Below, piece by piece: positions 1 to 6,320 of a DNA stretch of 8,510 nucleotides. Location: positions 1 through 8,510 of the forward strand of contig JAESUI010000354.1 in NCBI GenBank assembly GCA_016763135.1, in the 5' to 3' direction. The notes beneath the pieces were generated by a model. That model did no database searches. It was given only the letters and a program-made list of their open reading frames with translations, and was not told where the DNA came from. The translations under genes and the position numbers were made by a program. The number at the start of each line of letters is the position of its first letter. The first letter of the stretch is position 1. The stretch comes from Flavobacteriales bacterium (lineage in GTDB: Bacteria; Bacteroidota; Bacteroidia; Flavobacteriales_E; Vicingaceae).

Positions 1-33
1 AGTGTTGGCTACAGTATATTTATTCCGTAATAG

Positions 34-984
34 TTATAATTTAACCGACCAACTTTTAATTGCTTTGCCTATTTCATGCGGATGATCTTCTTGTATGTAG
101 TGCTTCCCTTTACCAATGTATATCGTCTCTATATTTTTATATTCTTGTTGGATTCTCTCTACATCTTTCTTTTTAATAATTACTCCTGGTTTAGCATAGA
201 GTAGTAGCTTGGGAATTTCGGTACTTTTTAACCAAGTAGCGTAAGCTTCAAAGATGGTGTAGTTTCTCTCTGGCGTACCACTAAAGGGAAGCTCTTTGGG
301 CCAAACGGCTAATGGTTTTCTGCTTGCAACAGTAGGGTAAGGTGCTAGATAATATGCTTTTTCTTCTTTAGTCAGCTTTCTTTTGGTTCCTACTTTAAAC
401 AGGAACATGTTTACAAAAAAATTCTTTTCTGCTGCCATTTTATGACCTTTTTTATCATCCCTTAATCGTTTAAACAGTATCCGTTCAATAAAATTTCCAT
501 CCTCCCATCTAGGAGCTTGAGTCATCGCTTCCATAAATACAATTCCCCTAATATTGTCTTCATGTGTAGCAGCATAATTAAATCCAAGTCCAGAACCCCA
601 GTCGTGTATAACTAAAACAATATTTTTTAATTGCTTCTGTTCAATAAAAGCATCTAAATAACTAATGTGATCCTGAAAAGTATAATCGATATCAGGTTTA
701 TCCGATTTCCCCATACCTATTAAATCTGGAGCTACGGCTTTTCCCTTTCCTTTTACATAAGGAATAATGTTTCTCCACAAATAACTAGAGGTGGGATTTC
801 CATGAAGAAATAGGAACGTAAGTTGGTTTGGATTTTCTTCATCTACATACTCTTCTATGTAATGCATTTTAGAGCCTTTTACCTCGAGATATTTTGATTG
901 ATACGGAAACTTTGCTGATATATTTTGTGCCATTGTATTTGATATTGATAATAGTGAAAGTGTTATTGTTACTATAGTTTTCAT
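34..984 (-). CDS. Haloalkane dehalogenase (alpha/beta hydrolase), exported
   Basis: The protein has 316 residues. Haloalkane dehalogenases hydrolyse carbon-halogen bonds through an aspartyl-ester intermediate. The full pentad of subfamily II (LinB/DhaA type) is visible: N63 in HGNPTSSYLWRN and W129 to stabilise halide, D128 as nucleophile in HDWGSGLGF, E152 as acid in FMEAM after strand 6, and H295 as base in GKHYIQED. The D-to-E spacing of 24 residues equals that of LinB. A helical cap region (about 155-235, including APYPT and ELPFSGTP) is typical of the family. Residues 1-19 look like a Sec signal peptide with cleavage near TMA|Q, so the enzyme is probably periplasmic; many relatives are cytoplasmic. 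It has no T9SS sorting domain. It is the last gene of a pair, 10 bp after the MDR dehydrogenase gene. Family assignment is strong; the natural substrate is unknown, and some relatives with this fold have other activities. Confidence 0.9.
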   Translation of the reverse strand: MKTIVTITLSLLSISNTMAQNISAKFPYQSKYLEVKGSKMHYIEEYVDEENPNQLTFLFLHGNPTSSYLWRNIIPYVKGKGKAVAPDLIGMGKSDKPDIDYTFQDHISYLDAFIEQKQLKNIVLVIHDWGSGLGFNYAATHEDNIRGIVFMEAMTQAPRWEDGNFIERILFKRLRDDKKGHKMAAEKNFFVNMFLFKVGTKRKLTKEEKAYYLAPYPTVASRKPLAVWPKELPFSGTPERNYTIFEAYATWLKSTEIPKLLLYAKPGVIIKKKDVERIQQEYKNIETIYIGKGKHYIQEDHPHEIGKAIKSWSVKL

Positions 985-994
985 GATTATTTAT

Positions 995-1984
995 TTAAAT
1001 GGTTATAACTACTTTTCCAACTTGTTGGTTGGATTCCATAAAATCAAAGGCATCACTGATTTGATCTAACGAAAACTCATTTTCATCAACACTTGGTGCG
1101 ATGGAATTAGCATCAAACAGTTTCGTGTAAAAGTCAATTGCTGCCATTAATCGAGTTCGGTCAATGAGTAATTCATACAGGGTATATACCTTGATTTGAA
1201 CACCTCTGGTCATCATGTCAAATATTGGCAGTGGCGTTTCTCTTGAGTCTAATGCTCCAAAAACGGTAATTTCACCACCCATTTTCATTCCCTTAACTAA
1301 TTCCGTAAGATTTGGTCCAGCAACCGAATCGAAGGCATAATCTGCCCCATCGGTTGTAATGTTCATTATTTTTTCAGCAATATTCCCTTCTTCAGAAACT
1401 ATTATGGCGTTATAACCTGCTGCATTTAGATCATCCAATTTTTTACTTGTTCGAGTAATTCCAATTGTTTTTGCACCAAAATGTTGTGCCAAAGAATTTG
1501 CTGCTAAAGAAACACTACTACTGGCAGCAGGTAACACAATCCATTTGTCTTTGGCAACCCAATTGTTTTCTATAAAAAAATGATATAAAGTTAAAAATGG
1601 CACCCAAGCGGTTGCTGCATCTCGATCTGAAAGACCATTTGGCAAACTTATTAATCGATCTTGTTCCACAATGTTATACTTGGCAGCATATCCCGAATCA
1701 CTTTCATTTAACGGTACGAGCAAATTTATTTTTTGTCCTACTTCCCAATTAGATACTTGATTGCCTATTGCTTCTATGATGCCTGAACCTTCCGTACCAA
1801 TACGAGAAGGAAATGTTGCTGTTAGTAGATAAGTTCCTTCTCTAAATAACGAATTGGAACGGTTTAATGCTAATGCTGTCATCCGAACAAGAACTTCTGT
1901 TCCAACAGGTTTTGTTAAAGGCTCTGAGTGGATTTCTAACACTTCTGGACCTCCATGCTTCTGAAATTTTACTATTTTATTCAT
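995..1984 (-). CDS. MDR-family zinc-free quinone oxidoreductase / alcohol dehydrogenase-like protein
   Basis: The protein has 329 residues and belongs to the medium-chain dehydrogenase/reductase superfamily, usually annotated as 'zinc-dependent alcohol dehydrogenase family' or NADPH:quinone reductase. The N-terminal GroES-like domain (about 1-125) shows ALNRSNSLFREG and GTEGSG (63-68). The Rossmann domain begins near 146. I see no catalytic Cys/His zinc site and no four-cysteine structural zinc lobe, so zinc-free chemistry is likely, as in quinone oxidoreductases. The nucleotide-binding turn reads PAASSSVSLAA (152-162), where serines replace the usual glycines; a similar AASSSVGLAA variant occurs in part of this family. 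DGADYAFDSVAG (212-223) and GGEITVFGAL (236-245) fit the cofactor fold. It is the first gene of a two-gene unit with the dehalogenase and lies 199 bp downstream of the AraC regulator, so NAD(P)H-dependent turnover of a related substrate is plausible. Actual substrate and cofactor preference are not visible. Confidence 0.85.
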   Translation of the reverse strand: MNKIVKFQKHGGPEVLEIHSEPLTKPVGTEVLVRMTALALNRSNSLFREGTYLLTATFPSRIGTEGSGIIEAIGNQVSNWEVGQKINLLVPLNESDSGYAAKYNIVEQDRLISLPNGLSDRDAATAWVPFLTLYHFFIENNWVAKDKWIVLPAASSSVSLAANSLAQHFGAKTIGITRTSKKLDDLNAAGYNAIIVSEEGNIAEKIMNITTDGADYAFDSVAGPNLTELVKGMKMGGEITVFGALDSRETPLPIFDMMTRGVQIKVYTLYELLIDRTRLMAAIDFYTKLFDANSIAPSVDENEFSLDQISDAFDFMESNQQVGKVVITI

Positions 1985-2013
1985 ATCTATTATTTTTTAA
2001 ATTAAATCTTAGG

Positions 2014-2021
2014 CAAAGATG
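2014..2021 (-). promoter_or_regulatory. Candidate -7 box for the MDR dehydrogenase-dehalogenase pair
   Basis: The minus strand reads CATCTTTG, one mismatch from the Bacteroidota -7 consensus TAnnTTTG, and sits about 30 bp upstream of the ATG at 1984. I see no convincing -33 TTTG box at the expected 19-21 bp spacing, so this is weak. If real, it gives the pair its own promoter within the AraC-dehydrogenase gap. Confidence 0.3.
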
Positions 2022-2127
2022 CAAGTGATTTAAAAAATAAAGTTTTCGGATTGGATCAATTAGTGCCCATTTTAGCTCAAAAAAATGAAAAGAAGTTTTT
2101 TGTAAAAACCGTTTTAATCAAGATAAT

Positions 2128-2150
2128 TCCTCGAAAATTTTCTTCGGGGA
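2128..2150. other. Short hairpin in the AraC-dehydrogenase gap
   Basis: The arms TCCTCGAA and TTCGGGGA form an 8-bp stem around a 7-nt loop, with one G-U wobble if transcribed on the plus strand. On the minus strand, the direction of the flanking genes, that position becomes an A-C mismatch. It lies 34 bp past the AraC stop codon and is followed on the minus strand by ATTATCTTGATT, which is not a clean U-tract. It may be a weak terminator for the regulator gene or a chance structure. Confidence 0.25.
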
Positions 2151-2183
2151 TAATCGTTTCAAGAAATTCTTTTATTTTCTACC

Positions 2184-3023
2184 TTATGTTTTGGAATATT
2201 GGGCTCGATAAGCCGTTGGTGATAGTTGATATTTCTTTTTAAATGCCCTATTGAATGAAGAGTTAGATTCGAAACCACAGTCAAAAATGATATCAGTAAT
2301 ACGTGAGTTATTAGAAATAAGTAATTTCATAGCTTTTTCTAATTTTCGTTTTTTTATGTATTCTGCTGGGCTTTCCTGATACAACTCGTTAAATTTTCTT
2401 TTAAAAGTTGCGATACTCATATTGGTTAATATAGCCAGTTCGGGCAAACTTAATGTCGCATAAATGTTTTTCTCTATCACTTCTCTAAAATCATACTCTT
2501 GCGGATAGAACAATGAAGAAATTAAGTGTTTGACGGTTGGAGCATTTTCTGTTTTAGACAAGATGAGCAGCAGTTCTTTTATTTTTAAAAGTTGCATTTC
2601 TTCATCAAATAAAATAGGGTGATTAAAATAATATAAAAGTGTGGTTTTGTAATTTTCTAGTAACTCGTCCACATTCATTTTATAGGCTACATATTTTCGA
2701 TTATTCCACTCGGTTCCGGTCTTTAGAAATATGTCTTTAAGTAATTCTGGATGAAAGTAAACGCCTAAGGCAATTACCATCTCGTTTTCATCTTCTTTTT
2801 GAATGTCTTCATAAAAATAGTCTCCGCACTTTGGGAGCATCGCATCATTTTTAGAAAGCACAATAGATTTCATAGGTGTGCGAATCTGGAACGACCCGTT
2901 CAATAAAAACAGAAAGCAGGCTTCATTCTTTTGGGATTTGGGATATCTTCCAAATTTTTGAAATGAGAGTTTCTCAAAAGTCGTTAAGTTCTTAATTTTT
3001 ACTGATTGGTATTCGTGGATCAT
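2184..3023 (-). CDS. AraC-family transcriptional regulator
   Basis: From the ATG at 3023 this is a 279-residue protein. The C-terminal third is a standard AraC/XylS DNA-binding domain with two helix-turn-helix units: SLPELAILTNMSIATFKRKF (about 192-211), and RITDIIFDCGFESNSSFNRA (about 241-260) followed by a YQLSPTAYR signature. The N-terminal part (about 30-130) is rich in beta strand and resembles a cupin-like AraC sensor domain, including FLFLLNGSFQIRTP. The frame stays open to a GTG at 3062, which would give 292 residues. I prefer the ATG because a plausible promoter box (3073-3080) leaves the GTG at or near the transcription start. The gene lies upstream of, and in the same direction as, the dehydrogenase-dehalogenase pair, so it probably controls that pair and perhaps itself; this is inference from position. 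The effector is unknown. Confidence 0.88.
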   Translation of the reverse strand: MIHEYQSVKIKNLTTFEKLSFQKFGRYPKSQKNEACFLFLLNGSFQIRTPMKSIVLSKNDAMLPKCGDYFYEDIQKEDENEMVIALGVYFHPELLKDIFLKTGTEWNNRKYVAYKMNVDELLENYKTTLLYYFNHPILFDEEMQLLKIKELLLILSKTENAPTVKHLISSLFYPQEYDFREVIEKNIYATLSLPELAILTNMSIATFKRKFNELYQESPAEYIKKRKLEKAMKLLISNNSRITDIIFDCGFESNSSFNRAFKKKYQLSPTAYRAQYSKT

Positions 3024-3072
3024 TTTTAAGTAGGATTCATTTAATAATACAATCCCTATCACAAAAAAAAGT

Positions 3073-3104
3073 AAAATCTAGGGAGTTTTTATTGTTGTCA
3101 ACAA
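3073..3104 (-). promoter_or_regulatory. Candidate promoter of the AraC regulator
   Basis: On the minus strand, TTGTTG (complement of 3099-3104) is followed by CCC and then TAGATTTT (complement of 3073-3080). This resembles the Bacteroidota -33 TTG and -7 TAnnTTTG pair, with one mismatch in the last base of the -7 box. Spacing is 18 or 21 bp depending on which TTG is counted. Transcription would start near 3065, giving an untranslated leader of about 40 nt before the ATG at 3023. The 28-bp palindrome abuts the upstream edge. Confidence 0.35.
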
Positions 3105-3105
3105 C

Positions 3106-3133
3106 CGGATATAGTGCATATGCACTATATCCG
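3106..3133. repeat. Perfect 28-bp palindrome upstream of the AraC gene (possible operator)
   Basis: The sequence is a perfect inverted repeat with half-site CGGATATAGTGCAT and no spacer, centred between 3119 and 3120. It carries ATATAGTG (3109-3116) and its complement CACTATAT (3123-3130). A third copy of ATATAGTG stands alone at 3155-3162. The palindrome lies directly upstream of the likely -33 element of the AraC promoter, where a dimeric regulator could bind. Neither side has a U-tract, so an intrinsic terminator is less likely. AraC proteins usually bind direct repeats, so a different dimeric repressor, or a structural role in RNA, is also possible. Confidence 0.6.
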
Positions 3134-3215
3134 CATTATGTGTTTAGCTCTCAAATATAGTGAAAAAAGGCTGAAAGCTTAGTGTTTTCGATGCTCTTGC
3201 TAAGTACAAATGTTT

Positions 3216-3237
3216 ACAAACGACTATAGTCGTTTGT
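3216..3237 (-). terminator. Perfect 22-bp palindrome after the aminopeptidase gene, probable terminator hairpin
   Basis: The arms ACAAACGAC and GTCGTTTGT flank a TATA loop, a 9-bp stem starting 11 bp past the TAG stop of the M42 aminopeptidase gene. Its place at the end of the IPExxxVDY-pyk-M42 operon suggests transcription termination. The downstream minus-strand sequence, AAACATTTGTAC, is only modestly U-rich, so it is not a textbook intrinsic terminator. A protein-binding palindrome is the alternative. Confidence 0.5.
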
Positions 3238-3248
3238 TGTCCTTTATG

Positions 3249-4298
3249 CTAAAAACTCCAGTCGTGTTGGTCTAATTCTAATAAACAGTTTGTCAATAAA
3301 TCTATACTACCTCTAATATCATCCTTGTCTGCCATTTCAATAACTTGGTGTATATGTCTTGTTGGTATTGAAATAGCACCAGCAATAGCACCTCCAGGAT
3401 TCATTCTTTGTATTCCTGCAGTGTCAGTACCACCAGCAGTTAAAATTTCTTTTTGAGTTTTTATGTTGTGTTTTTTGGCAACATTTTCCATAAACTTAAT
3501 CATGCGGTAATCGCAAATAGTAGAACTGTCCATTATTTTAATAGCAGTACCATCACCTAATTTGGTTACCATTTCTTCTGGCTTAGCACCAGGAACATCA
3601 AAAGCAATGGTTGTATCTAAACCGAAACCAAAATCAGGTTTAATCTCCAATGCTGCTACATTTGCACCTCTAATTCCTACCTCTTCTTGTACAGTAAAAA
3701 CGCCATAAATATCATAAGGTACTTCTTTGTCTTTTAAGGCTCTTAAAGATTCTATTAAGATAAATACCGCTAATCTATTATCTAATGATTTGCAATTAAC
3801 ACAATTACCCATTTCAATCAACCCTCTTTCTCTGGTAATAGGATTACCTACACTTACTATTTTTTCAACAGCTTCTTTATCCATCCCTAAATCAATAAAA
3901 TAATCAGTTGTTTTAGGAAGTTTAGTTCTTTCTTCCGCACTCATAACATGAATGGGTTTAGACCCCATTACACCAATAATATCTTCAGTTCCATGTATAA
4001 TAATTCTTTGAGCAGTTAATGTTTTTGGGTCAAAGCCTCCTAGTGTATGAAATCTTACAAAACCATCATCATCAATATGAGTAACAATAAAGCCTATTTC
4101 ATCCATGTGAGCGCCAATCATCACCCGTTTTTCATTCTTACCTTTTTTTATAGCATAAACATTTCCCATGTTGTCAATCTTAATGTCATCAACTAAAGGA
4201 GTTACTTCACGCAATACAATTTCACGTACCCGTTGCTCATGTCCTGGAGCTCCAGCTACTTCTGCAATTTCTTTTAATAAGTTTACGTCTATTGGCAT
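3249..4298 (-). CDS. M42-family metallo-aminopeptidase (glutamyl aminopeptidase / FrvX-like)
   Basis: The protein has 349 residues, normal for M42 enzymes, which form large tetrahedral peptidases that trim N-terminal residues from short peptides in the cytoplasm. All expected di-metal residues are visible: H64 and D66 in GAHMDEIGF, D173 in KSLDNRLA, the catalytic/metal pair E205-E206 in VQEEVGIRGA, D228 in GFGLDTT, and H317 in IPTRHIHQ. The TAGGTDTAGIQ motif (287-297) is also characteristic. No signal peptide is present. Relatives are often labelled cellulase M or endoglucanase; the residues seen support a peptidase instead. The gene starts 29 bp after the pyruvate kinase stop on the same strand and is probably the last gene of that operon, followed by a palindromic hairpin. 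Its link to glycolysis is not obvious from the sequence. Confidence 0.93.
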   Translation of the reverse strand: MPIDVNLLKEIAEVAGAPGHEQRVREIVLREVTPLVDDIKIDNMGNVYAIKKGKNEKRVMIGAHMDEIGFIVTHIDDDGFVRFHTLGGFDPKTLTAQRIIIHGTEDIIGVMGSKPIHVMSAEERTKLPKTTDYFIDLGMDKEAVEKIVSVGNPITRERGLIEMGNCVNCKSLDNRLAVFILIESLRALKDKEVPYDIYGVFTVQEEVGIRGANVAALEIKPDFGFGLDTTIAFDVPGAKPEEMVTKLGDGTAIKIMDSSTICDYRMIKFMENVAKKHNIKTQKEILTAGGTDTAGIQRMNPGGAIAGAISIPTRHIHQVIEMADKDDIRGSIDLLTNCLLELDQHDWSF

Positions 4299-4327
4299 TC
4301 TTTTATTTTTTTAGAATTAATATTTTA

Positions 4328-5752
4328 TTATTCAATATAACTTAACTTCATCATATTAGATTGTCCTTTTTCGGCAATTGGCATACTCGCAATATTGATG
4401 ATTAGGTCGTTCTTTTTAACCTTATTTTCCTTTTTAAGGATGTATTTTATATCAGCTATGGTGTGGTCGGTACTTACAAATTTATCATATAAAAATACTT
4501 CCACTCCCCATACCAAACTAAGCATGTTTAATATTCCTTTATTTCCTGTAAAGACAAAAATTCCTGCTTCAGGTCTAAAACTAGCAATTTTAAATGCAGT
4601 GTAACCAGAAAAAGTCATGGTTACAATTCCTTTTGCATTTACACGCTGTGCTAATCTACAAGAATTAAAACAGACCGAATCGGTTATATATCGGTCTAAA
4701 TTATCTTCTTCAGGAGCATATTCATAATGGTATAATGACTTGTCTTTTTCTACATCTTCAATTATTTTACTCATTGTTTCAATAACTTGTACAGGAAAAT
4801 TTCCGACAGAGGTTTCTCCACTTAACATAACTGCATCAGCACCATCTAATACTGCATTAGCAACATCATTAACTTCAGCTCTTGAGGGAGTAAGGTTGTC
4901 AATCATACTCTCCATCATTTGTGTTGCAATAATTACTGGTTTAGCAGCTTTCATAGATTTTTTTACAATCATTTTTTGAATTCGAGGAACTTCTTGAAAA
5001 GGAATTTCTACACCCAAATCGCCACGAGCTACCATTACAGCATCAGTTTCTTTAATGATGTTATCTAAATCTTCAATTGCTTCTGGTTTTTCTATTTTAG
5101 CAACAACTTTTGTGTTGCTTTTTGCTTCAGCAATAATGTGTTTAAGCTCAGCAATATCTTTCGCATTTCTAACAAAAGAAAGACCGACCCAAGAAATGTT
5201 CATGCTTAAAGCAAATTCTAAGTCAATTAAATCTTTTGGAGTTAAACAAGGTAAAGAAATTTTAGTGTTAGGGAGGTTTACCCCTTTATTTGAAGATAAA
5301 GTTCCACCATGTTTTACTGTCGCTTTAACCTCATCTGTACCGTTTGTACTTATAATTTCAAAACTCAATTTACCATCATCTAATAGAATGGTTTCTCCAG
5401 GAGAAACATCAGCAGGAAAGTCTTGGTAACTGATGTAAATCTTATTTTCGTCACCTATACATTCGGTAGTTGTAAATGTAATTTTTTGACCATTTACAAC
5501 CTCAATGCTATTGTTTTTGATTTGTCCAACTCTGATTTTAGGGCCTTGTAAATCTCCCAAGATGGCAGTAAAAAGCCCCTCTTCTTTATTAATCTCCCTT
5601 ACGTAATTTATTACTTTTTCATGCTCTTGATGAGTTCCATGAGAAAAATTAATGCGGCAAACATTAACTCCTGCTTTAATTATTTTTTTAAGCATTTCTT
5701 TAGATTCGGTAGCTGGGCCAATTGTAGCTACTATTTTTGTTTTTCTATTCAT
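4328..5752 (-). CDS. pyk: Pyruvate kinase, predicted potassium-independent type
   Basis: This 474-residue enzyme converts phosphoenolpyruvate and ADP to pyruvate and ATP, the last step of glycolysis. It opens with RKTKIVATIGPA. R33, N35 and S37 lie in CRINFSHG. The family signature TKVVAKIEKPEAI (214-226) contains catalytic K219 and metal ligand E221; D245 in RGDLG is the second metal ligand, and T277 is in IIATQMMESM. The lid (B) domain spans about 70-170, and a C-terminal domain spans about 355-474 with no PEP-utiliser extension. The loop DLQGPKIRV (67-75) has Leu, Gln, Lys and Val at the positions that are Thr, Lys, Glu and Thr in potassium-dependent muscle enzyme, which matches the potassium-independent group. 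The start codon overlaps the stop of the upstream IPExxxVDY gene by one base (TAATG), so translation is probably coupled. The aminopeptidase gene follows after 29 bp. Confidence 0.97.
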   Translation of the reverse strand: MNRKTKIVATIGPATESKEMLKKIIKAGVNVCRINFSHGTHQEHEKVINYVREINKEEGLFTAILGDLQGPKIRVGQIKNNSIEVVNGQKITFTTTECIGDENKIYISYQDFPADVSPGETILLDDGKLSFEIISTNGTDEVKATVKHGGTLSSNKGVNLPNTKISLPCLTPKDLIDLEFALSMNISWVGLSFVRNAKDIAELKHIIAEAKSNTKVVAKIEKPEAIEDLDNIIKETDAVMVARGDLGVEIPFQEVPRIQKMIVKKSMKAAKPVIIATQMMESMIDNLTPSRAEVNDVANAVLDGADAVMLSGETSVGNFPVQVIETMSKIIEDVEKDKSLYHYEYAPEEDNLDRYITDSVCFNSCRLAQRVNAKGIVTMTFSGYTAFKIASFRPEAGIFVFTGNKGILNMLSLVWGVEVFLYDKFVSTDHTIADIKYILKKENKVKKNDLIINIASMPIAEKGQSNMMKLSYIE

Positions 5753-6165
5753 TAAAACAATAAGTTTTGTTTTGATTTTAATTGGTTAGGGTCAATCTTA
5801 AAAGAGGTTAAAACTAATGATAGTGAGTTTATTTTACAAATAATGTCTTGTATTTGATTGAGAGATGTATTTCCTTTTAACAGTAAAAAAAAGTCTACTT
5901 TTTTCTGTTCAGCGATTAAATATCCATCATTACCACGGTTAGAAATTAAGTAATATTCTAAATAATTATCTTCATCAATAAACTCATAAAACGAAAAAGA
6001 ATTGGTCTTATTTTTTTTACTTATCTCTAAATTTTCAGCTCTAATTAAGTCAGTATTAAGCGCTTTATTGATTTCCCAACACAGTCGGTAATCTTTGGTA
6101 TGACAACTAATACCTATCAGTATAAAATCATAATCTTCCTCAAAGCTTAATAGTATTTTTGACAT
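5752..6165 (-). CDS. IPExxxVDY-family protein
   Basis: From the ATG at 6165 the protein has 137 residues. It matches the IPExxxVDY family, a Bacteroidota group of unknown function often encoded just upstream of pyruvate kinase. The name-giving motif appears as LIAEQKKVDFFLLLKG (83-98), with Ala for Pro and Phe for Tyr. The rest, including the start MSKILLSFEEDYDF, also has the family look. There is no signal peptide or membrane segment, so it is probably cytoplasmic. The frame extends upstream to ATG 6192 and TTG 6195, but a TATCTTTA promoter-like box at 6172-6179 would then lie inside the gene, so 6165 is the better start. It leads the IPExxxVDY-pyk-M42 operon and overlaps pyk by one base. 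In many relatives the ribonuclease III gene rnc lies further upstream; here a divergent tRNA takes that place. Confidence 0.82.
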   Translation of the reverse strand: MSKILLSFEEDYDFILIGISCHTKDYRLCWEINKALNTDLIRAENLEISKKNKTNSFSFYEFIDEDNYLEYYLISNRGNDGYLIAEQKKVDFFLLLKGNTSLNQIQDIICKINSLSLVLTSFKIDPNQLKSKQNLLF

Positions 6166-6171
6166 AATTAG

Positions 6172-6179
6172 TAAAGATA
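6172..6179 (-). promoter_or_regulatory. Candidate -7 box of the IPExxxVDY-pyk-M42 operon
   Basis: The minus strand reads TATCTTTA, one base from TAnnTTTG, and ends 6 bp before the ATG at 6165. That geometry would give a very short or absent leader. No clear -33 TTTG is present at the usual spacing. The short inverted repeat AACTCC/GGAGTT (6185-6190 and 6199-6204) lies just upstream. Confidence 0.35.
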
Positions 6180-6221
6180 TAAAGAACTCCATCAATGAGG
6201 AGTTAAAACGAAGTATATTTC

Positions 6222-6229
6222 TAGTTTTG
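6222..6229 (+). promoter_or_regulatory. Exact TAnnTTTG -7 box before the tRNA-Arg gene
   Basis: TAGTTTTG matches the Bacteroidota -7 consensus exactly and ends 8 bp before the predicted 5' end of the tRNA, a sensible distance for a tRNA promoter. The -33 region lacks a clear TTTG. Together with the minus-strand box at 6172-6179 it makes this a divergent promoter region. Confidence 0.5.
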
Positions 6230-6237
6230 TCTAATCA

Positions 6238-6309
6238 GGCTCCGTAGTACAATGGATAGAATAGTTGTTTCCTAAACTGTAGATCTAGGTTTGATTCCTA
6301 GCGAGGCTA
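6238..6309 (+). tRNA. tRNA-Arg (anticodon CCT), structurally degenerate
   Basis: A 72-nt cloverleaf can be drawn. The acceptor arms are GGCTCCG (6238-6244) and CGAGGCT (6302-6308), with discriminator A6309. The D-arm is GTAC...GAAT with loop AATGGATA. The anticodon arm is GTTGT/ACTGT with loop TTCCTAA and anticodon CCT at 6271-6273, reading AGG. The T-arm CTAGG/CCTAG is perfect. The CCA end is not encoded. Oddities are a C-A mismatch in the acceptor stem, an A-A mismatch in the D-stem, a T-T mismatch and two G-U pairs in the anticodon stem, a 4-nt variable loop, and a T-loop TTTGATT with T where nearly all tRNAs have C56. It may be a decaying gene or an unusual but working isoacceptor; the exact promoter box upstream argues for transcription. 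Confidence 0.65.
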
Positions 6310-6320
6310 CAGCTATTTTT

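Noticed and set aside
1..33. A gene remnant left of the dehalogenase stop codon
   Set aside because: Thirty-three bases are too few to judge and show no recognisable signal.
2051..2242. A 63-codon plus-strand frame between the dehydrogenase and AraC genes
   Set aside because: It overlaps the AraC C-terminus, has low-complexity Lys/Phe/Ile composition, and no supporting start signal or recognisable motif.
3024..3062. N-terminal extension of the AraC regulator to GTG 3062
   Set aside because: The likely -7 box at 3073-3080 would make the GTG lie at the transcription start, and the extra 13 residues do not look like family sequence; kept only as an alternative.
3249..4298. Endoglucanase (cellulase M) identity for the M42 protein
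   Set aside because: All di-metal aminopeptidase residues are present and no glycoside hydrolase feature is seen; the cellulase label is a legacy annotation of the family.
4395..5429. Open frames on the plus strand (4395-4604, 4740-4979, 5055-5429)
   Set aside because: They lie antisense to the conserved pyruvate kinase coding sequence and their proteins look like reverse-strand by-products (Ser/Ile/Leu-rich, no motif).
6166..6195. N-terminal extension of the IPExxxVDY protein to ATG 6192 or TTG 6195
   Set aside because: The extension overlaps a promoter-like box, and the family start resembles MSKILLSFEEDYDF.
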